Shown piece after piece: positions 37,549 through 47,864 of a stretch of DNA of 64,000 bases; position 1 is the stretch's first letter, and the number at the start of each line of letters is the position of its first letter. Below the pieces are notes generated by a model. It searched no databases and had not been told where the DNA came from. It worked only from the letters and a program-made list of their open reading frames with translations. The stretch comes from Paraburkholderia sp. PGU19 (GTDB lineage Bacteria; Pseudomonadota; Gammaproteobacteria; Burkholderiales; Burkholderiaceae). Location of the stretch: the NCBI RefSeq assembly GCF_013426915.1, contig NZ_AP023179.1, positions 62,001 to 126,000 of the forward strand. The letters run 5' to 3'. The position numbers and the translations under genes were made by a program.

Positions 37549-38780
37549 GACGTCGCTCCTTCAGAGATCGCGGCGCGCGCGGCATCGCGGGACACGCGCG
37601 TCAATTGCGCGAGATCGCGGCCGAACGCAGCCAGGCTGTCGAGATTGTGAACCGGCTTGTGCGCATCGACGAACGGCAGCATTGCCTGTACGCCGCGCGC
37701 CTTTGGCGAGAACTCGCGGTAACGCAACAACGGATTGAGCCACACGATGCGATGCGCGAAGCGGCGCAGGCGGGCCATTTCGGTTTCGAGCACGTCGATG
37801 GCTTCGTGATCGAGGCCATCGGTGACGAGCAGCACGGTCGCTCTGCCTGTCAGCACTCTGCGTGCCCAACGGCGGTTGAATTCGGCAAGCGCCGCGCCGA
37901 TGCGCGTGCCGCCCGACCAGTCGACCACCTGATCCGCGAGCGCAGCAATCGCGACATCGGGATCGCGTTCTTTTAGCGCACGCGTCGCATTGGTGAGGCG
38001 CGTGCCGAACAGAAACACCTGCAAGCGTTCGCGCGATTGCAGCAGCGCATGGCAGAAGTACAGCACGGCACGCGAATAGCTGCTCATCGACCCGGAAATA
38101 TCGAGCAACAACACGAGCGGCGGCTTGCGTGCGACCACCGCGCGATACTTCCACACCGTCCAGTCACCGCCCGCGCGCACGGCATGTCGCGCGCTCGCGC
38201 GCAGATCCGCATGCGTGCCGTGCGACGCCGCTTTCAGCCGACGCGTCGGCTCCATCGCGAGCGGCAGGCGCTGTGCGCGAATCAGGTGACGCAGCGTGCG
38301 CCATTCGTCTGCGGTAAGTGTGTCGAAATCGCGATGACGCAGACGCTCTTCGGCGCTGAACGTCACGTGCGCGTGCAGTTCGTGGCGGTCTTTGTCGGCG
38401 GCTTGGGCGGTTTGCTTGCGGTGCTTCGCGTGATGCGCGGCGAGCGCGTCGGCGAGCCGGTTGTTGCGCCTGGGCGGCGGGATGCCGCTCGTCACCCTTG
38501 GCAGAAGCAGCGCGCGCAGCTTGCCTTCCCAATCGGGATCGCGCCAGAAAAGATCGAACGCGGCGTTGAAGAGGTCGCGCTCATCGGGCGCGCACAACAG
38601 CAACGCGGCGAGCGCCGCGCGTACGTCGTCGCGCCGGTCGAGATCGATCCAGCGCAACGCTTCGAGCGCATCGACGGCTTGTGCCGGCGACATCGGCAAG
38701 CCTGCGCCGCGCAACAGCCGCACGAAGTGCACGACGTTGCGTGCGAGCGTCGCGGCGTTGGGATCGCTGATGGGCATCAT
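37539..38780 (-). CDS. coxE: CoxE-like VWA domain protein
   Basis: A 413-residue protein with a C-terminal von Willebrand A domain. The MIDAS motif is LLLDISGSMSSYS, with the downstream Thr and Asp in VDWSGGTRIG and LLVTDGLDH. CoxE works with the MoxR-type ATPase CoxD in building the molybdenum-copper or molybdenum active site. ATG 38780 (MMPISDP) follows GGAG; 38777 is equally possible. It begins 5 bp after coxD. Confidence 0.9.
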   Translation of the reverse strand: MMPISDPNAATLARNVVHFVRLLRGAGLPMSPAQAVDALEALRWIDLDRRDDVRAALAALLLCAPDERDLFNAAFDLFWRDPDWEGKLRALLLPRVTSGIPPPRRNNRLADALAAHHAKHRKQTAQAADKDRHELHAHVTFSAEERLRHRDFDTLTADEWRTLRHLIRAQRLPLAMEPTRRLKAASHGTHADLRASARHAVRAGGDWTVWKYRAVVARKPPLVLLLDISGSMSSYSRAVLYFCHALLQSRERLQVFLFGTRLTNATRALKERDPDVAIAALADQVVDWSGGTRIGAALAEFNRRWARRVLTGRATVLLVTDGLDHEAIDVLETEMARLRRFAHRIVWLNPLLRYREFSPKARGVQAMLPFVDAHKPVHNLDSLAAFGRDLAQLTRVSRDAARAAISEGATSWS

Positions 38781-38785
38781 CGACG

Positions 38786-39673
38786 CTACTCCGCCGCCGC
38801 AAGACATTGGCGGATCTGTTCGGCGTCGAATCGCGCGAGGTCGTCCTGGTACTTGAGCAGCACACCGAGCGTGTCCTGCACCGATTGCGGATCGAGTTCG
38901 GTGACGGTGAGCGCGGCGAGCGCGCGGCACCAGTCGATCGTCTCCGCGATGCCCGGCGCCTTGAACAGATCCATGCCGCGCAGCCGATGCACGAAATCGA
39001 CGGCGCGGCGTTGCAGCGCTTCGCCCGTTTCGGGCGCGCGCGCCGCGACGATCGCCAGTTCGCGCTCGCGGTCGGGATAACCAATCCACTGATACAGACA
39101 GCGGCGCTTCAACGCGTCGTGCACTTCGCGCGTGCGATTCGACGTCATCACGACGAGTGGCGGATGCTCGGCGCGCACCGTGCCGTATTCGGGAATCGAC
39201 ACCTGAAAGTCCGACAGCAGTTCGAGCAGGAACGCTTCGAACGGCTCGTCGGCGCGGTCGATTTCGTCGATCAGCAGCACGCGCCGCGCGCCGGGATGAT
39301 GCTCATCTGGCATCAACGCCTGCAGCAGAGGCCGCTTCAACAGAAACTCGCTCCGATACAGCGTGCTGCTGTCGGGCTTCTCGCCGGCCGCTTCGGCGAG
39401 CCGCAGCGCCATGATCTGACGCGGATAGTCCCACTCGTACAGCGCGCTCGCCGTATCGAGCCCTTCATAGCATTGCAGCCGCAGCATCGACGTGCCGAGC
39501 ATGCCCGCCGCCGCTTTCGCCAGTTCTGTCTTGCCGACGCCCGGCTCGCCTTCGACAAACAGCGGCCGTTCCATGCGCAGCGCGAGAAAGAGCGCAGTCG
39601 CGAGTTCGCGGCTCGCGAAGTAGCCTTGCGCGGTGAGCTGGGCGAGGGTGTCGTCGATTGAAGCGGGCTGCAT
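38786..39673 (-). CDS. coxD: CoxD-like MoxR AAA ATPase
   Basis: A 295-residue AAA+ ATPase. Walker A is GEPGVGKT (residues 42-49), Walker B is RVLLIDEIDRADEP, and VVMTSNRTREVHDALKRRC contains sensor 1 and the arginine finger region. In CO-dehydrogenase clusters CoxD matures the active site. The start at 39673 is fixed by GGGAGGA immediately upstream; earlier in-frame ATGs at 39700 and 39727 lack this. A hairpin terminator separates it from coxM, but coxE follows at once. Confidence 0.92.
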   Translation of the reverse strand: MQPASIDDTLAQLTAQGYFASRELATALFLALRMERPLFVEGEPGVGKTELAKAAAGMLGTSMLRLQCYEGLDTASALYEWDYPRQIMALRLAEAAGEKPDSSTLYRSEFLLKRPLLQALMPDEHHPGARRVLLIDEIDRADEPFEAFLLELLSDFQVSIPEYGTVRAEHPPLVVMTSNRTREVHDALKRRCLYQWIGYPDRERELAIVAARAPETGEALQRRAVDFVHRLRGMDLFKAPGIAETIDWCRALAALTVTELDPQSVQDTLGVLLKYQDDLARFDAEQIRQCLAAAE

Positions 39674-39751
39674 GATCCTCCCTGGCACTTCGGCTTGCAT
39701 CGCTCGAATACTGAACAAGCCGGACAAACCCGATAAACCCGATAAACGAAA

Positions 39752-39772
39752 GGGCCCGGACGCGCCGGGCCT
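39752..39772 (-). terminator. Terminator between coxM and coxD
   Basis: GGCCCGG pairs with CCGGGCC over a 5-nt loop, 33 bp after the coxM stop; on the minus strand it is followed by CTTTCGTTTATC. It probably lowers read-through from the structural genes to the maturation genes. Confidence 0.65.
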
Positions 39773-39804
39773 CGGGTGCTCAAACGCGTCGCACGCCGCG
39801 TCCG

Positions 39805-40602
39805 CTAGCCGTTTGCGGCTCGCACCGCGCGCGCCGTCAGCACGGGTATCAGATGAGCGCGATATTCAGCGCTCGCGTGCATGTCGGTGTTGAGGTCGTC
39901 CGGTGCGATCGTCACGCCGCGTGCGGCGGCTTCCGTGAAGTTCGCGGCGAGCGCGTTCTCCATGTCCGTCGCGCGAAACACCGATGCCGCCGCGCCCGTG
40001 ATCGCGACGCGCACACCGCCCGCCGTCTTCGCGACGAACACGCCCGTCAACGCGAAGTGCGACGCCGGATTCTTGAACTTCTCGTACGCGGCTTTCTCCG
40101 GCACGGGAAACTCGACGGCGACGATCAGTTCGTCGGGTTGCAACGCCGTTTCATACATACCGACGAAGAAATCCGCCGCCGAAATGCGGCGCCGGTCCGT
40201 CACGACGGTTCCGTCGAGGCCGAGCACGGCGGCGGGATAATCCGCCGCGGGATCGTTGTTCGCAATCGATCCGCCGATCGTGCCGAGTGAGCGCACCTGC
40301 CGGTCGCCGATATGCCCCGCGAGAAACGCGAGCACCGGCAATACGCGCTGCACGTCCGCGTGACTCGCGACGTCCGCATGACAGACGGCCGCACCGACCG
40401 TCACTTTGGCCGGCTCGACGCGAATCTCCTTCAACTGCGGAATGCGCGTGACGTCGATCAGCTTCGATGGCTGCGCGAGACGGAGGCGCATCGTCGGCAG
40501 CAGGCTTTGTCCGCCTGCCAGATACTTTGCCTCGCTGTCGGCGCTCAGGTTGGCCACGGCGCTCTTCGGATCGGCTGCACGTTGATAGTCGAATGAATAC
40601 AT
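39805..40602 (-). CDS. coxM: Molybdenum hydroxylase FAD subunit (CoxM-like)
   Basis: A 265-residue flavoprotein that passes electrons from the iron-sulfur subunit to an acceptor. The FAD pyrophosphate motifs are AGGQSLLPTM (about 29-38) and TIGGSIANND (about 108-117), as in CoxM and xanthine dehydrogenase. The C-terminal CO-dehydrogenase flavoprotein domain follows. It begins 12 bp after coxL. Confidence 0.93.
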   Translation of the reverse strand: MYSFDYQRAADPKSAVANLSADSEAKYLAGGQSLLPTMRLRLAQPSKLIDVTRIPQLKEIRVEPAKVTVGAAVCHADVASHADVQRVLPVLAFLAGHIGDRQVRSLGTIGGSIANNDPAADYPAAVLGLDGTVVTDRRRISAADFFVGMYETALQPDELIVAVEFPVPEKAAYEKFKNPASHFALTGVFVAKTAGGVRVAITGAAASVFRATDMENALAANFTEAAARGVTIAPDDLNTDMHASAEYRAHLIPVLTARAVRAANG

Positions 40603-40614
40603 GTCGGCCTCCGC

Positions 40615-43002
40615 TCAGGGACGTGAGTTTTGCGCTGCGTGGATCGCGGACCACACGCGATGCGGCGTGGCCGGCATCTGCAGGTCCGTGACGCCGAGCG
40701 GCGCGAGCGCATCGATGATCGCGTTGATCACGGCAGGAGGCGAACCGATCGCGCCCGCTTCACCGCAACCCTTCACGCCGAGCGGATTGTGCGTGCACGG
40801 CGTGCCCTTCGCGGTTTCGACGGTGAACGACGGCAGATCGGACGCATGCGGCATCGCGTAGTCCATGTACGAACCGGACAGCAACTGGCCGGTGTCTTTG
40901 TCGTACACGCAGCGCTCCAGCATCGCCTGGCCGATGCCCTGGCCAAGACCGCCGTGCACCTGTCCTTCGACGATCATCGGATTGATCACGTTGCCGAAGT
41001 CATCGACAGCCGTGAAGCGCTCGATGCGCGTCTCGCCCGTATCGACGTCCACTTCGACTTCGCAGATATACGCGCCCGCCGGATAGGTGAAATTGGTCGG
41101 ATCGTAGAACGCGCTTTCGTCGAGGCCAGGCTCAAGCTTGTCGAGCGGATAGTTGTGCGGCACGTAGGCGGCGAGCGACACGTCGGCGAAGGTTTTCGTG
41201 CGGTCGGTGCCGGCGACGCGGAACGTGCCGTCCTTGAACTCGATGTCATCCGCCGATGCTTCGAGCAGATGCGCCGCGATCTTCTTCGCTTTCGATTCGA
41301 TCTTGTCGAGCGCCTTCATGATCGCCGAGCCGCCGACGGCGATCGAACGCGAGCCATACGTGCCCATGCCGAATGGAATGCGCCCGGTGTCGCCGTGGAC
41401 GATATCGATGTTGTCGATCGGCACGCCGAGGCGGTCGGACACGACCTGCGCGAAGGTCGTTTCATGGCCCTGGCCGTGACTGTGCGAGCCGGTGAAGACG
41501 GTGACGGAGCCGGTCGGATGCACGCGCACTTCGCCCGCTTCGAACAGGCCCGCGCGTGCACCGAGCGCGCCCGCGATGTTCGACGGCGCGAGCCCGCACG
41601 CTTCGATGTAGCACGAGTAACCGAGTCCGCGGCGCTTGCCGTTCTTCTCCGATTCCTGCCTGCGCGCGGCGAAGCCTTTGACGTCTGCGAGTTCCATCGC
41701 GCGGTCGAGACAGGGTTCATAGTCGCCCGTGTCGTACGTGAGGCCGACGGGCGTTGCATACGGGAACGAGCGGATGAAGTTGCGGCGGCGGATTTCAGCG
41801 GGGTCCATGTTCATGTCGCGCGCCGCTGTTTCGACGAGGCGCTCGACTACGTATGTCGCTTCCGGGCGGCCTGCGCCGCGATACGCATCGACGGGCACCG
41901 TGTTCGTGAAGACCGCTTTCACTTCCGCATAGATCGCGGGCGTCGCGTACTGGCCGGCGAGCAGCGTCGCGTAGAGGATGGTCGGCACGCTGGAGGCGAA
42001 GGTCGACAGATACGCGCCCATGTTGGCGATCGTGTGCACGCGCATCGCGAGGAACTTGCCGTCGGCGTCCATCGCCAGTTCGGCTTTCGTCACGTGATCG
42101 CGGCCGTGCGCGTCCGATAGAAACGCTTCGGAACGCTCGGCCGTCCACTTAACCGGACGGCGGATTTTCTTCGACGCCCACGTCAGCGCGACGTCTTCCG
42201 CGTACAGAAAAATCTTCGAGCCGAAGCCGCCGCCGACATCCGGCGCGACCACGCGCACTTTCGATTCCGGCAGCGACAGCACGAACGCGGCCATCAGCAG
42301 CCGTTCGACGTGCGGATTCTGATTGGCCACATACACGGTGTAGCTGTCGTCCTGCGGCGCGTAGCTGGCGTTGACGGCGCGCGGCTCGATCGCATTCGGG
42401 ATCAGGCGGTTGTTGACGATATCGAGCGTCGTCACGTGATGCGCCTTGGCAAACGCGGCATCGGTGGCCGCCTTGTCGCCGTGGCCCCATGTGTAGCAGG
42501 TGTTGTCGGGCACTTCGTCGTGGACGGCGGGCTGGCCGGCATCGGACGCGTGCGTGGTGTCGATCACGGCGGGCAGTTCGGCGTAATCGACTTCGATCAG
42601 TTCGGCGGCATCTTTTGCGGCTTTCACCGAATCGGCGATCACGATCGCGACCTGGTCGCCGACGTGGCGCACTTTCGTATGCGCAATCACGGGATGCGGC
42701 GGCTCGTGCATCGGTTTGCCGTCGATGCTGTGGATCAGCCAGCCGCACGGCAGCCCGCCGACGTTTTCAGCGGCGAGATCCGCGCCGGTGAAAATCGCGA
42801 CGACGCCGGGCGACTGCTTCGCGGCGGTGGTGTCAATACGGGTGATGCGCGCGTGCGCGTGGGGCGAGCGCAGGAATACGGCGTAGGTCTGACCGGGCAG
42901 GACGATGTCGTCGGTGTACTGGCCGTTGCCGGTGAGGAAGCGATAGTCTTCCTTGCGCCGGACGGGGGTGCCTACCATGCGGTGCGAATCGGGTGCGTTC
43001 AT
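40615..43002 (-). CDS. coxL: Aerobic CO dehydrogenase-like large subunit, form II (molybdopterin-binding)
   Basis: A 795-residue catalytic subunit. Molybdopterin motifs seen include NQNPH (227-231), GGGFGSK (257-263) and the C-terminal [15 protein letters not shown] with the catalytic Glu. The active-site loop is AYRGAGR (373-379), which marks form II enzymes. True CO dehydrogenases (form I) have AYXCSFR, with the Cys that binds copper; that Cys is absent here. The substrate may therefore be something other than CO, perhaps an aldehyde or heterocycle. It is the second gene, 10 bp after coxS. Confidence 0.93.
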   Translation of the reverse strand: MNAPDSHRMVGTPVRRKEDYRFLTGNGQYTDDIVLPGQTYAVFLRSPHAHARITRIDTTAAKQSPGVVAIFTGADLAAENVGGLPCGWLIHSIDGKPMHEPPHPVIAHTKVRHVGDQVAIVIADSVKAAKDAAELIEVDYAELPAVIDTTHASDAGQPAVHDEVPDNTCYTWGHGDKAATDAAFAKAHHVTTLDIVNNRLIPNAIEPRAVNASYAPQDDSYTVYVANQNPHVERLLMAAFVLSLPESKVRVVAPDVGGGFGSKIFLYAEDVALTWASKKIRRPVKWTAERSEAFLSDAHGRDHVTKAELAMDADGKFLAMRVHTIANMGAYLSTFASSVPTILYATLLAGQYATPAIYAEVKAVFTNTVPVDAYRGAGRPEATYVVERLVETAARDMNMDPAEIRRRNFIRSFPYATPVGLTYDTGDYEPCLDRAMELADVKGFAARRQESEKNGKRRGLGYSCYIEACGLAPSNIAGALGARAGLFEAGEVRVHPTGSVTVFTGSHSHGQGHETTFAQVVSDRLGVPIDNIDIVHGDTGRIPFGMGTYGSRSIAVGGSAIMKALDKIESKAKKIAAHLLEASADDIEFKDGTFRVAGTDRTKTFADVSLAAYVPHNYPLDKLEPGLDESAFYDPTNFTYPAGAYICEVEVDVDTGETRIERFTAVDDFGNVINPMIVEGQVHGGLGQGIGQAMLERCVYDKDTGQLLSGSYMDYAMPHASDLPSFTVETAKGTPCTHNPLGVKGCGEAGAIGSPPAVINAIIDALAPLGVTDLQMPATPHRVWSAIHAAQNSRP

Positions 43003-43012
43003 GGCGGGCTCC

Positions 43013-43513
43013 TCAGACGGTCGTGGCGGCTTTCGAAGACGCGTCGGCTTGCATGCCGGCAGCGCCCTGAACGACGGCCTTGACGATGTTGTGGTAGCCC
43101 GTACAGCGGCACAGGTTGCCGTCGAGTTGACGGCGCACTTCGTCTTCCGTGAGGTTCGGATTGGTCGCGACCAGCGCGGTCGCGCTCATCACCATGCCTG
43201 GCGTGCAGAATCCGCACTGCAGGCCGTGGCATTCGCGGAAAGCGGCTTGCATCGGGTGCAGTTCGCCGTTTTTCGAAAGCCCTTCGATCGTGGTGATTTC
43301 CTGGCCTTCTGCCTGCACGGCAAGCATGTTGCAGGATTTGATCGCGCGGCCGTTCAGATGAATCGTGCACGCGCCGCATTGCGCGGTATCGCAGCCGACG
43401 TGCGTTCCTGTCAGCCGCAATTGTTCTCGTAGAAACTGGACAAGCAGGGTGTGCGGCTCGACGTTCGCGGTAACGGGTGAACCGTTCACCGTCAGACTGA
43501 TGCTGATCGCCAT
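43013..43513 (-). CDS. coxS: Molybdenum hydroxylase iron-sulfur subunit (CoxS-like)
   Basis: A 166-residue protein with two [2Fe-2S] clusters. The plant-type cluster uses Cys41, Cys46, Cys49 and Cys61 ([11 protein letters not shown]); the second uses Cys100, Cys103, Cys135 and Cys137 (QCGFCTPGM and CRCTGY). It relays electrons from molybdopterin to FAD. ATG 43513 has AGGAGA upstream, so it is preferred to the longer open frame. It is the first gene of coxS-coxL-coxM. Confidence 0.94.
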   Translation of the reverse strand: MAISISLTVNGSPVTANVEPHTLLVQFLREQLRLTGTHVGCDTAQCGACTIHLNGRAIKSCNMLAVQAEGQEITTIEGLSKNGELHPMQAAFRECHGLQCGFCTPGMVMSATALVATNPNLTEDEVRRQLDGNLCRCTGYHNIVKAVVQGAAGMQADASSKAATTV

Positions 43514-43740
43514 GAACTGTCTCCTAGGGGACGCTCTTGTATTGAGCCCCGGGTGGGGTGAGACCGGCTCGGGCCCGATGTTCACTTGCTACCGCCTGCC
43601 TGCTGGGAGGGTCCGGTACGGTTTGGGTGCTTTTTTGCTTTGTTTTTGTTGTTTGTGACGAAAAGTAAAACACAAAAAGCGGGAGGCGGCTATTGGGGGT
43701 CTGTGCCTTCGGCGGTTTTTGGTTTGGTTTTGGTTTTGGT

Positions 43741-44540
43741 TTTTGCTGCGCAAGCTGTCTGGTTTGCATGTGTTTTGCGCTGGCATTCGCGATGCGTTAG
43801 CTCGCTTCAGGTGTTGCCCCTGTGCGGGGCGGTAACCGCTTTGGGTTGTCTGCGACGCTGGGTGGTTTGCTTGTTTTGATGTTGGCATCCGCGATGCGTT
43901 AGCTCGCTTCAGGCGTCGCCCCTGTGCGGGGCGGCACCTACTTTTCTTTGCCGCCGCAAAGAAAAGTAGGCAAAAGAAAGCGGCTCACACCGCCAGCTTT
44001 TGTTCTTATCCACGGGTCCCCAGCGTCCCCTCGCTTCGCACGGTAGCGCGCTTGCACAGGTTCGTTGCCAACGCATCGTTTAAACGCCTCACCCACTTCA
44101 AACACCCGTACATGGGCTCGCGCCAGCGAACGGTTACTGCCGCCCAGGTGGCAAACTGTGTGTAGGTTGTCGCGTCGTATGCGTTAGCGCTCTTACAAGG
44201 TGGTGCGCGTGCGCTATCGGTCTGGAGTGATGCGTGTGGAGCGCTGGGGGCCGACACACAGTTTGCCACCTGGGCGGCGGCGGAATATCTGGCGCGGCAT
44301 GCTGCAACGCGGGTGCGTGAAGCGGGTGAGGCGCTCAGTCAGAGCGTTGGCAACGGACGTGGGTGACGTGATTGCCGTGTGAAGTGAGGGACCGGTTGGG
44401 GTCCCTCAGGCGGGGAGAAATGTTGGCGGTGTGAGCCGCTTTCTTTTGCCTACTTTTCTTTGCGGCGGCAAAGAAAAGTAGGTGCCGCCCCGCACAGGGG
44501 CGACGCGTGAAGCGAGCTAACGCATCGCGGATGCCAGCGA
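43741..44540 (-). repeat. Large inverted-repeat element, copy P2
   Basis: An inverted copy of P1, about 800 bp, between coxS and the amino-acid permease. Its left half matches the right half of P1 (for example CAGCTTTTGTTCTTATCCAC) and vice versa. It has the same 14-bp hairpins (starting near 43938 and 44452), the same 25-bp class inner repeat, and an extra 102-bp unit at its left end (GATGCGTT at 43791 and again at 43893). No gene lies in 43514-44581. Confidence 0.92.
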
Positions 44541-44581
44541 AACCACAAGCAAACCAAACCGGCCGCACCGCGAGACAAGAC

Positions 44582-45979
44582 TTAACGCTCGCCGTGCGCG
44601 AGTTTGGAATGCCTCCGCGAGTACCCAAAATAAACAATCATCCCAACCAGAAGCCAGATCACAAACGCAATCCAGGTAACCTTGCTGAGATTGACCATCA
44701 AGAACAGGCAGGAGGCAACAGCCAGCACAGGCACAATGGGGACGCCAGGGCAGCGGAAAGCCCTGGGCAAATCAGGATGCGTGCGCCGCAGCACGAGCAC
44801 GGCGATGGACACCATCGAAAACGCCGCCAAGGTCCCGATATTGATCAGCTCAGCGAGCACATTCAAAGGCACGAGGGCACCGATCAGCCCAAACACAATC
44901 CCAACGAGCCAGGTCGTGGCAAAAGGCGTAGCAAACCGCGGATGCACCTTAGACAGCGCCGCAGGCAACAACCCATCCCGCGACATCGCAAAGATCACCC
45001 GCGTCTGCCCGTAGGCCATCACAAGAATCACGGTCAGCATCCCAAGCACCGCACCGAGATCGATAAACCCGGCAACCCAGTTCTGCCCAGCAACCTGCAA
45101 CGCATACGAAACCGGATGCGAAATATTCGCGAACTGCGCCGACGGCACGATCCCCGTCACGACGGCGGCGACAGCGACATACAGCACCGCGCAAACGCCC
45201 AGCGACGCAATGATCCCGATCGGCAGGTCGCGCTTCGGGTCCTTCACTTCTTCGGCCGCCGACGACACCGAATCGAACCCGATAAACGCAAAGAACATCA
45301 CAGCCGCCGCGCCGAACACGCCGCCCATCCCGTTCGGCATGAACGGATGCCAGTTCTCGGGCTTCACATGAAACACACCGACGGCAATCACCAGCAACAC
45401 CACGGTCACCTTGATCGCAACCATCAGATTGTTCACGCGCGTCGATTCGCGCACGCCGACAGAGAGCAGCGTCGTGATCGCCATCATCACGAGAAACGCG
45501 GGCAAGTTGAACAGCGTCTCGTGGCCGGGCAGCGCGCCAGGCGCAGCCGTCAGTGCAACGGGCAGCGACACGCCGAAACCCGACAGCAGCGATTGCAGAT
45601 ACCCCGACCAGCCAACCGACACCGCCGAAGTGGCAAGCCCATACTCGAGCATCAAATCCCAGCCGATGATCCACGCGGCCAGCTCGCCGAGCGTCGCGTA
45701 CGAATACGTGTAGATCGAACCGGCGACGGGTATCGTCGAGGCGAATTCCGCATACGCGAGCGCCGCGAAGCCGCACGCGACGGCTGCGATCAGGAATGAC
45801 AGCATCAGTGCCGGGCCGGCCTGCACCGCGCCCGTCCCCGTCAGCACGAAGATGCCGGTGCCGATGATGGCGCCGACGCCGAGAAAGGTCAGATCGAGCG
45901 CGCCGAGCGCTTTCTTCAGGCCGGCAGCCTGCGCGCCGGCGATCATGTGCTCGACGTTCTTTTTGCGAAAGAGGGACAT
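44582..45979 (-). CDS. APC-family amino acid permease
   Basis: A 465-residue transporter with 12 or more helices. GVGAIIGTGIFVLTG near residues 35-49 is the unwound helix 1 substrate site of APC cationic amino-acid transporters, and AFIGFDSVSSAAEEVKDPKR is the family's central motif. It resembles YfnA-type proteins. ATG 45979 follows GGAGACC. The product ends with a short basic tail. The exact substrate cannot be read from sequence. Confidence 0.9.
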   Translation of the reverse strand: MSLFRKKNVEHMIAGAQAAGLKKALGALDLTFLGVGAIIGTGIFVLTGTGAVQAGPALMLSFLIAAVACGFAALAYAEFASTIPVAGSIYTYSYATLGELAAWIIGWDLMLEYGLATSAVSVGWSGYLQSLLSGFGVSLPVALTAAPGALPGHETLFNLPAFLVMMAITTLLSVGVRESTRVNNLMVAIKVTVVLLVIAVGVFHVKPENWHPFMPNGMGGVFGAAAVMFFAFIGFDSVSSAAEEVKDPKRDLPIGIIASLGVCAVLYVAVAAVVTGIVPSAQFANISHPVSYALQVAGQNWVAGFIDLGAVLGMLTVILVMAYGQTRVIFAMSRDGLLPAALSKVHPRFATPFATTWLVGIVFGLIGALVPLNVLAELINIGTLAAFSMVSIAVLVLRRTHPDLPRAFRCPGVPIVPVLAVASCLFLMVNLSKVTWIAFVIWLLVGMIVYFGYSRRHSKLAHGER

Positions 45980-46107
45980 TTGGCGGGGTCTCCAGTAAAG
46001 CACGCGTGTGGCGCGCCCAATGTCGGGAAAACCCGCAATTTTAGCGGAAGTGGGACGGACAGCCCCTCGTGGTGCACAACGGCTGTGCGCCGCGAGCGGC
46101 GCGGCTG

Positions 46108-46764
46108 TCAGCCGGCCATCGCCGGATTCAGGTCGACGAGGCGGTTGCTCATCACATAGAAGGTCAGCTCGGCGTTGTTGCGCAGCTTCATTTTCTCCAG
46201 CAGCCGCGTGCGATAGACGCTCACCGTCTTCACCGACAACGACAGCGCGTTCGCGATATCCGTCAGCCGCTTGCCCGACGCGAGCATGCACAGCGTCTGG
46301 TACTCGCGGTCGGAGAGCTTCTCGTGTGGCAACTGCTCGCCGTCGAACGATACGTAGTCGGCGAGCGCTTCCGCCATCGCCGGGCTCACGTACTTGCGGC
46401 CCGCCGCGACCTGCTGGATCGCGGCGATCATCTGCGTGGCGTCGACGGTCTTCGACAAGTAACCGGCCGCGCCTGCCTTTAGCGCCCGCACCGCATACTG
46501 GTCCTCGCGATACATCGAAAACATCAGCACGGGAGCGCGCGGCAGCTTGCGCTTCAGACGCTTGAGCACCTCGACGCCGTTCATGTCCGGCAGCGAGATA
46601 TCGAGCAGGATCACGTCGTACACGTGCTTCGACGCTTCCATGAGCACCTCGGTACCCGTCTGCGCCTCGGCGACATCGTCGGCGACGCCGCGGTCGATCA
46701 GCAGCTGCCGCACGCCCTGTCGAACGATGGCGTGGTCCTCGGCAATCAGAATGCGCAGGCTCAT
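46108..46764 (-). CDS. NarL/FixJ-family response regulator
   Basis: A 218-residue regulator. The receiver has Glu9-Asp10 and phosphoacceptor Asp55 in ILLDISLPDMNG, and Lys in GYLSKTVDAT. The LuxR-type helix-turn-helix is LTDIANALSLSVKTVSVYRT near residues 168-187. It begins 52 bp after the kinase gene on the same strand, so it is its cognate regulator. It is GacA/UvrY-like in layout. Targets are unknown. Confidence 0.92.
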   Translation of the reverse strand: MSLRILIAEDHAIVRQGVRQLLIDRGVADDVAEAQTGTEVLMEASKHVYDVILLDISLPDMNGVEVLKRLKRKLPRAPVLMFSMYREDQYAVRALKAGAAGYLSKTVDATQMIAAIQQVAAGRKYVSPAMAEALADYVSFDGEQLPHEKLSDREYQTLCMLASGKRLTDIANALSLSVKTVSVYRTRLLEKMKLRNNAELTFYVMSNRLVDLNPAMAG

Positions 46765-46816
46765 AACGGGAAGTCAGTGTTCACAAACAGCAGGTTACAA
46801 GCGGGCCAGAACCGGC

Positions 46817-47716
46817 TCACAAGCGGATCGCGGTGCGTCGCGCGCGCGGCGCATTGCCCAACAAGGCTTTCCATTCGAAGCGCGCATTCACGGTCGTGCC
46901 GCGCGCCTGACCGGCGGACGCAGCGACGCGCAATTCGCCGTCGAACGCGTTGCAGCGCGCGCGCATGCCCGCCAGCCCGAACTGGCGCTCGTCCTGTCCC
47001 GCGTGCGCGGGAATGCCGACGCCGTCGTCGCTGACGACGATGCTCAGATGCTGCGCGGTGGTTTCGATGCGCATGTCGGCGCCCGATGCGCGTGCGTGCT
47101 TGGCGACGTTGTTCAGCGCTTCCTGGGCGACGCGGAACACGGCGAGCGATGCATCAGCGGACAGGCGCGTGAGGCGGGCGTCGGCGGCGCACACGAAGCT
47201 CATGCGCAGGCCGGTACGCGCGGCGAAGCTGTTGGTCCAATGCGACAGCGCGCAGACGATGCCCTTGTCGAGCGTCGGCGAGTGCAGATCGCCGACGGCC
47301 TGTTGCGCCGCTTCAGTAACGGCGTCGAGCGAGCGCTGCGCGGTGGCGAGGGCGGTGGTGCATTGGGGCGGGGCGTCGGCGGGTAGCCAGGTTTCGACGC
47401 CAGCGAGCGCGAAGCGCGCGGCCGTCAATTCGGCGCCGAGGCTGTCGTGCAGTTCCTGCGCGACATGGCGGCGCGTGGCTTCCTGCGTGCGCGTCAGCTC
47501 GGATGCCAGCTCGCGTACCCGCGCTTGCAGACGCGCGAGTTCGTCGCTGGATGCCGTGCGCGCGGTGGTGTCCGCAGTGGCGTCCGCGTTGGCGTGGTTT
47601 GCCATCGCGGCTTTGCTGGAACGGCGGCGGGCAGACGCATTGGATGCGCGTGTGGCATCGCTCGCGCGAGCAGCCGCGCCGTGCACATGCATCGGCACCA
47701 CGATCGACGAATCCAT
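46817..47716 (-). CDS. Soluble HisKA_3-type sensor histidine kinase
   Basis: A 299-residue kinase without any transmembrane segment. The first 55 residues are Ala/Ser/Thr-rich and low in complexity. A coiled coil (about 57-85) leads to the H-box RRHVAQELHDSLGAELTAAR with His90, and the C-terminus has the HATPase N-box QEALNNVAKHARAS and DDGVGIP. This is the NarX/DesK class that pairs with LuxR-type regulators. ATG 47716 is preferred over a GTG at 47728. With no sensor domain visible, the input must come from a partner or the N-terminal tail. Confidence 0.88.
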   Translation of the reverse strand: MDSSIVVPMHVHGAAARASDATRASNASARRRSSKAAMANHANADATADTTARTASSDELARLQARVRELASELTRTQEATRRHVAQELHDSLGAELTAARFALAGVETWLPADAPPQCTTALATAQRSLDAVTEAAQQAVGDLHSPTLDKGIVCALSHWTNSFAARTGLRMSFVCAADARLTRLSADASLAVFRVAQEALNNVAKHARASGADMRIETTAQHLSIVVSDDGVGIPAHAGQDERQFGLAGMRARCNAFDGELRVAASAGQARGTTVNARFEWKALLGNAPRARRTAIRL

Positions 47717-47864
47717 GGCCCTGCTCACGAAACGGACCGGCCGGCGCCACAGCGACGCATCGGCAGCATGTAGACGGAAGAACGCATGCGAACCCTGACC
47801 CCCAGATATGTCCGTCGCAGGAACTATCTCGACGGAAAAACGCTACGTCGGGACGTAACGAAAT

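Noticed and set aside
40615..43002. Calling the large subunit a true CO dehydrogenase
   Set aside because: The active-site loop is AYRGAGR, not AYXCSFR; the copper-binding cysteine is missing.
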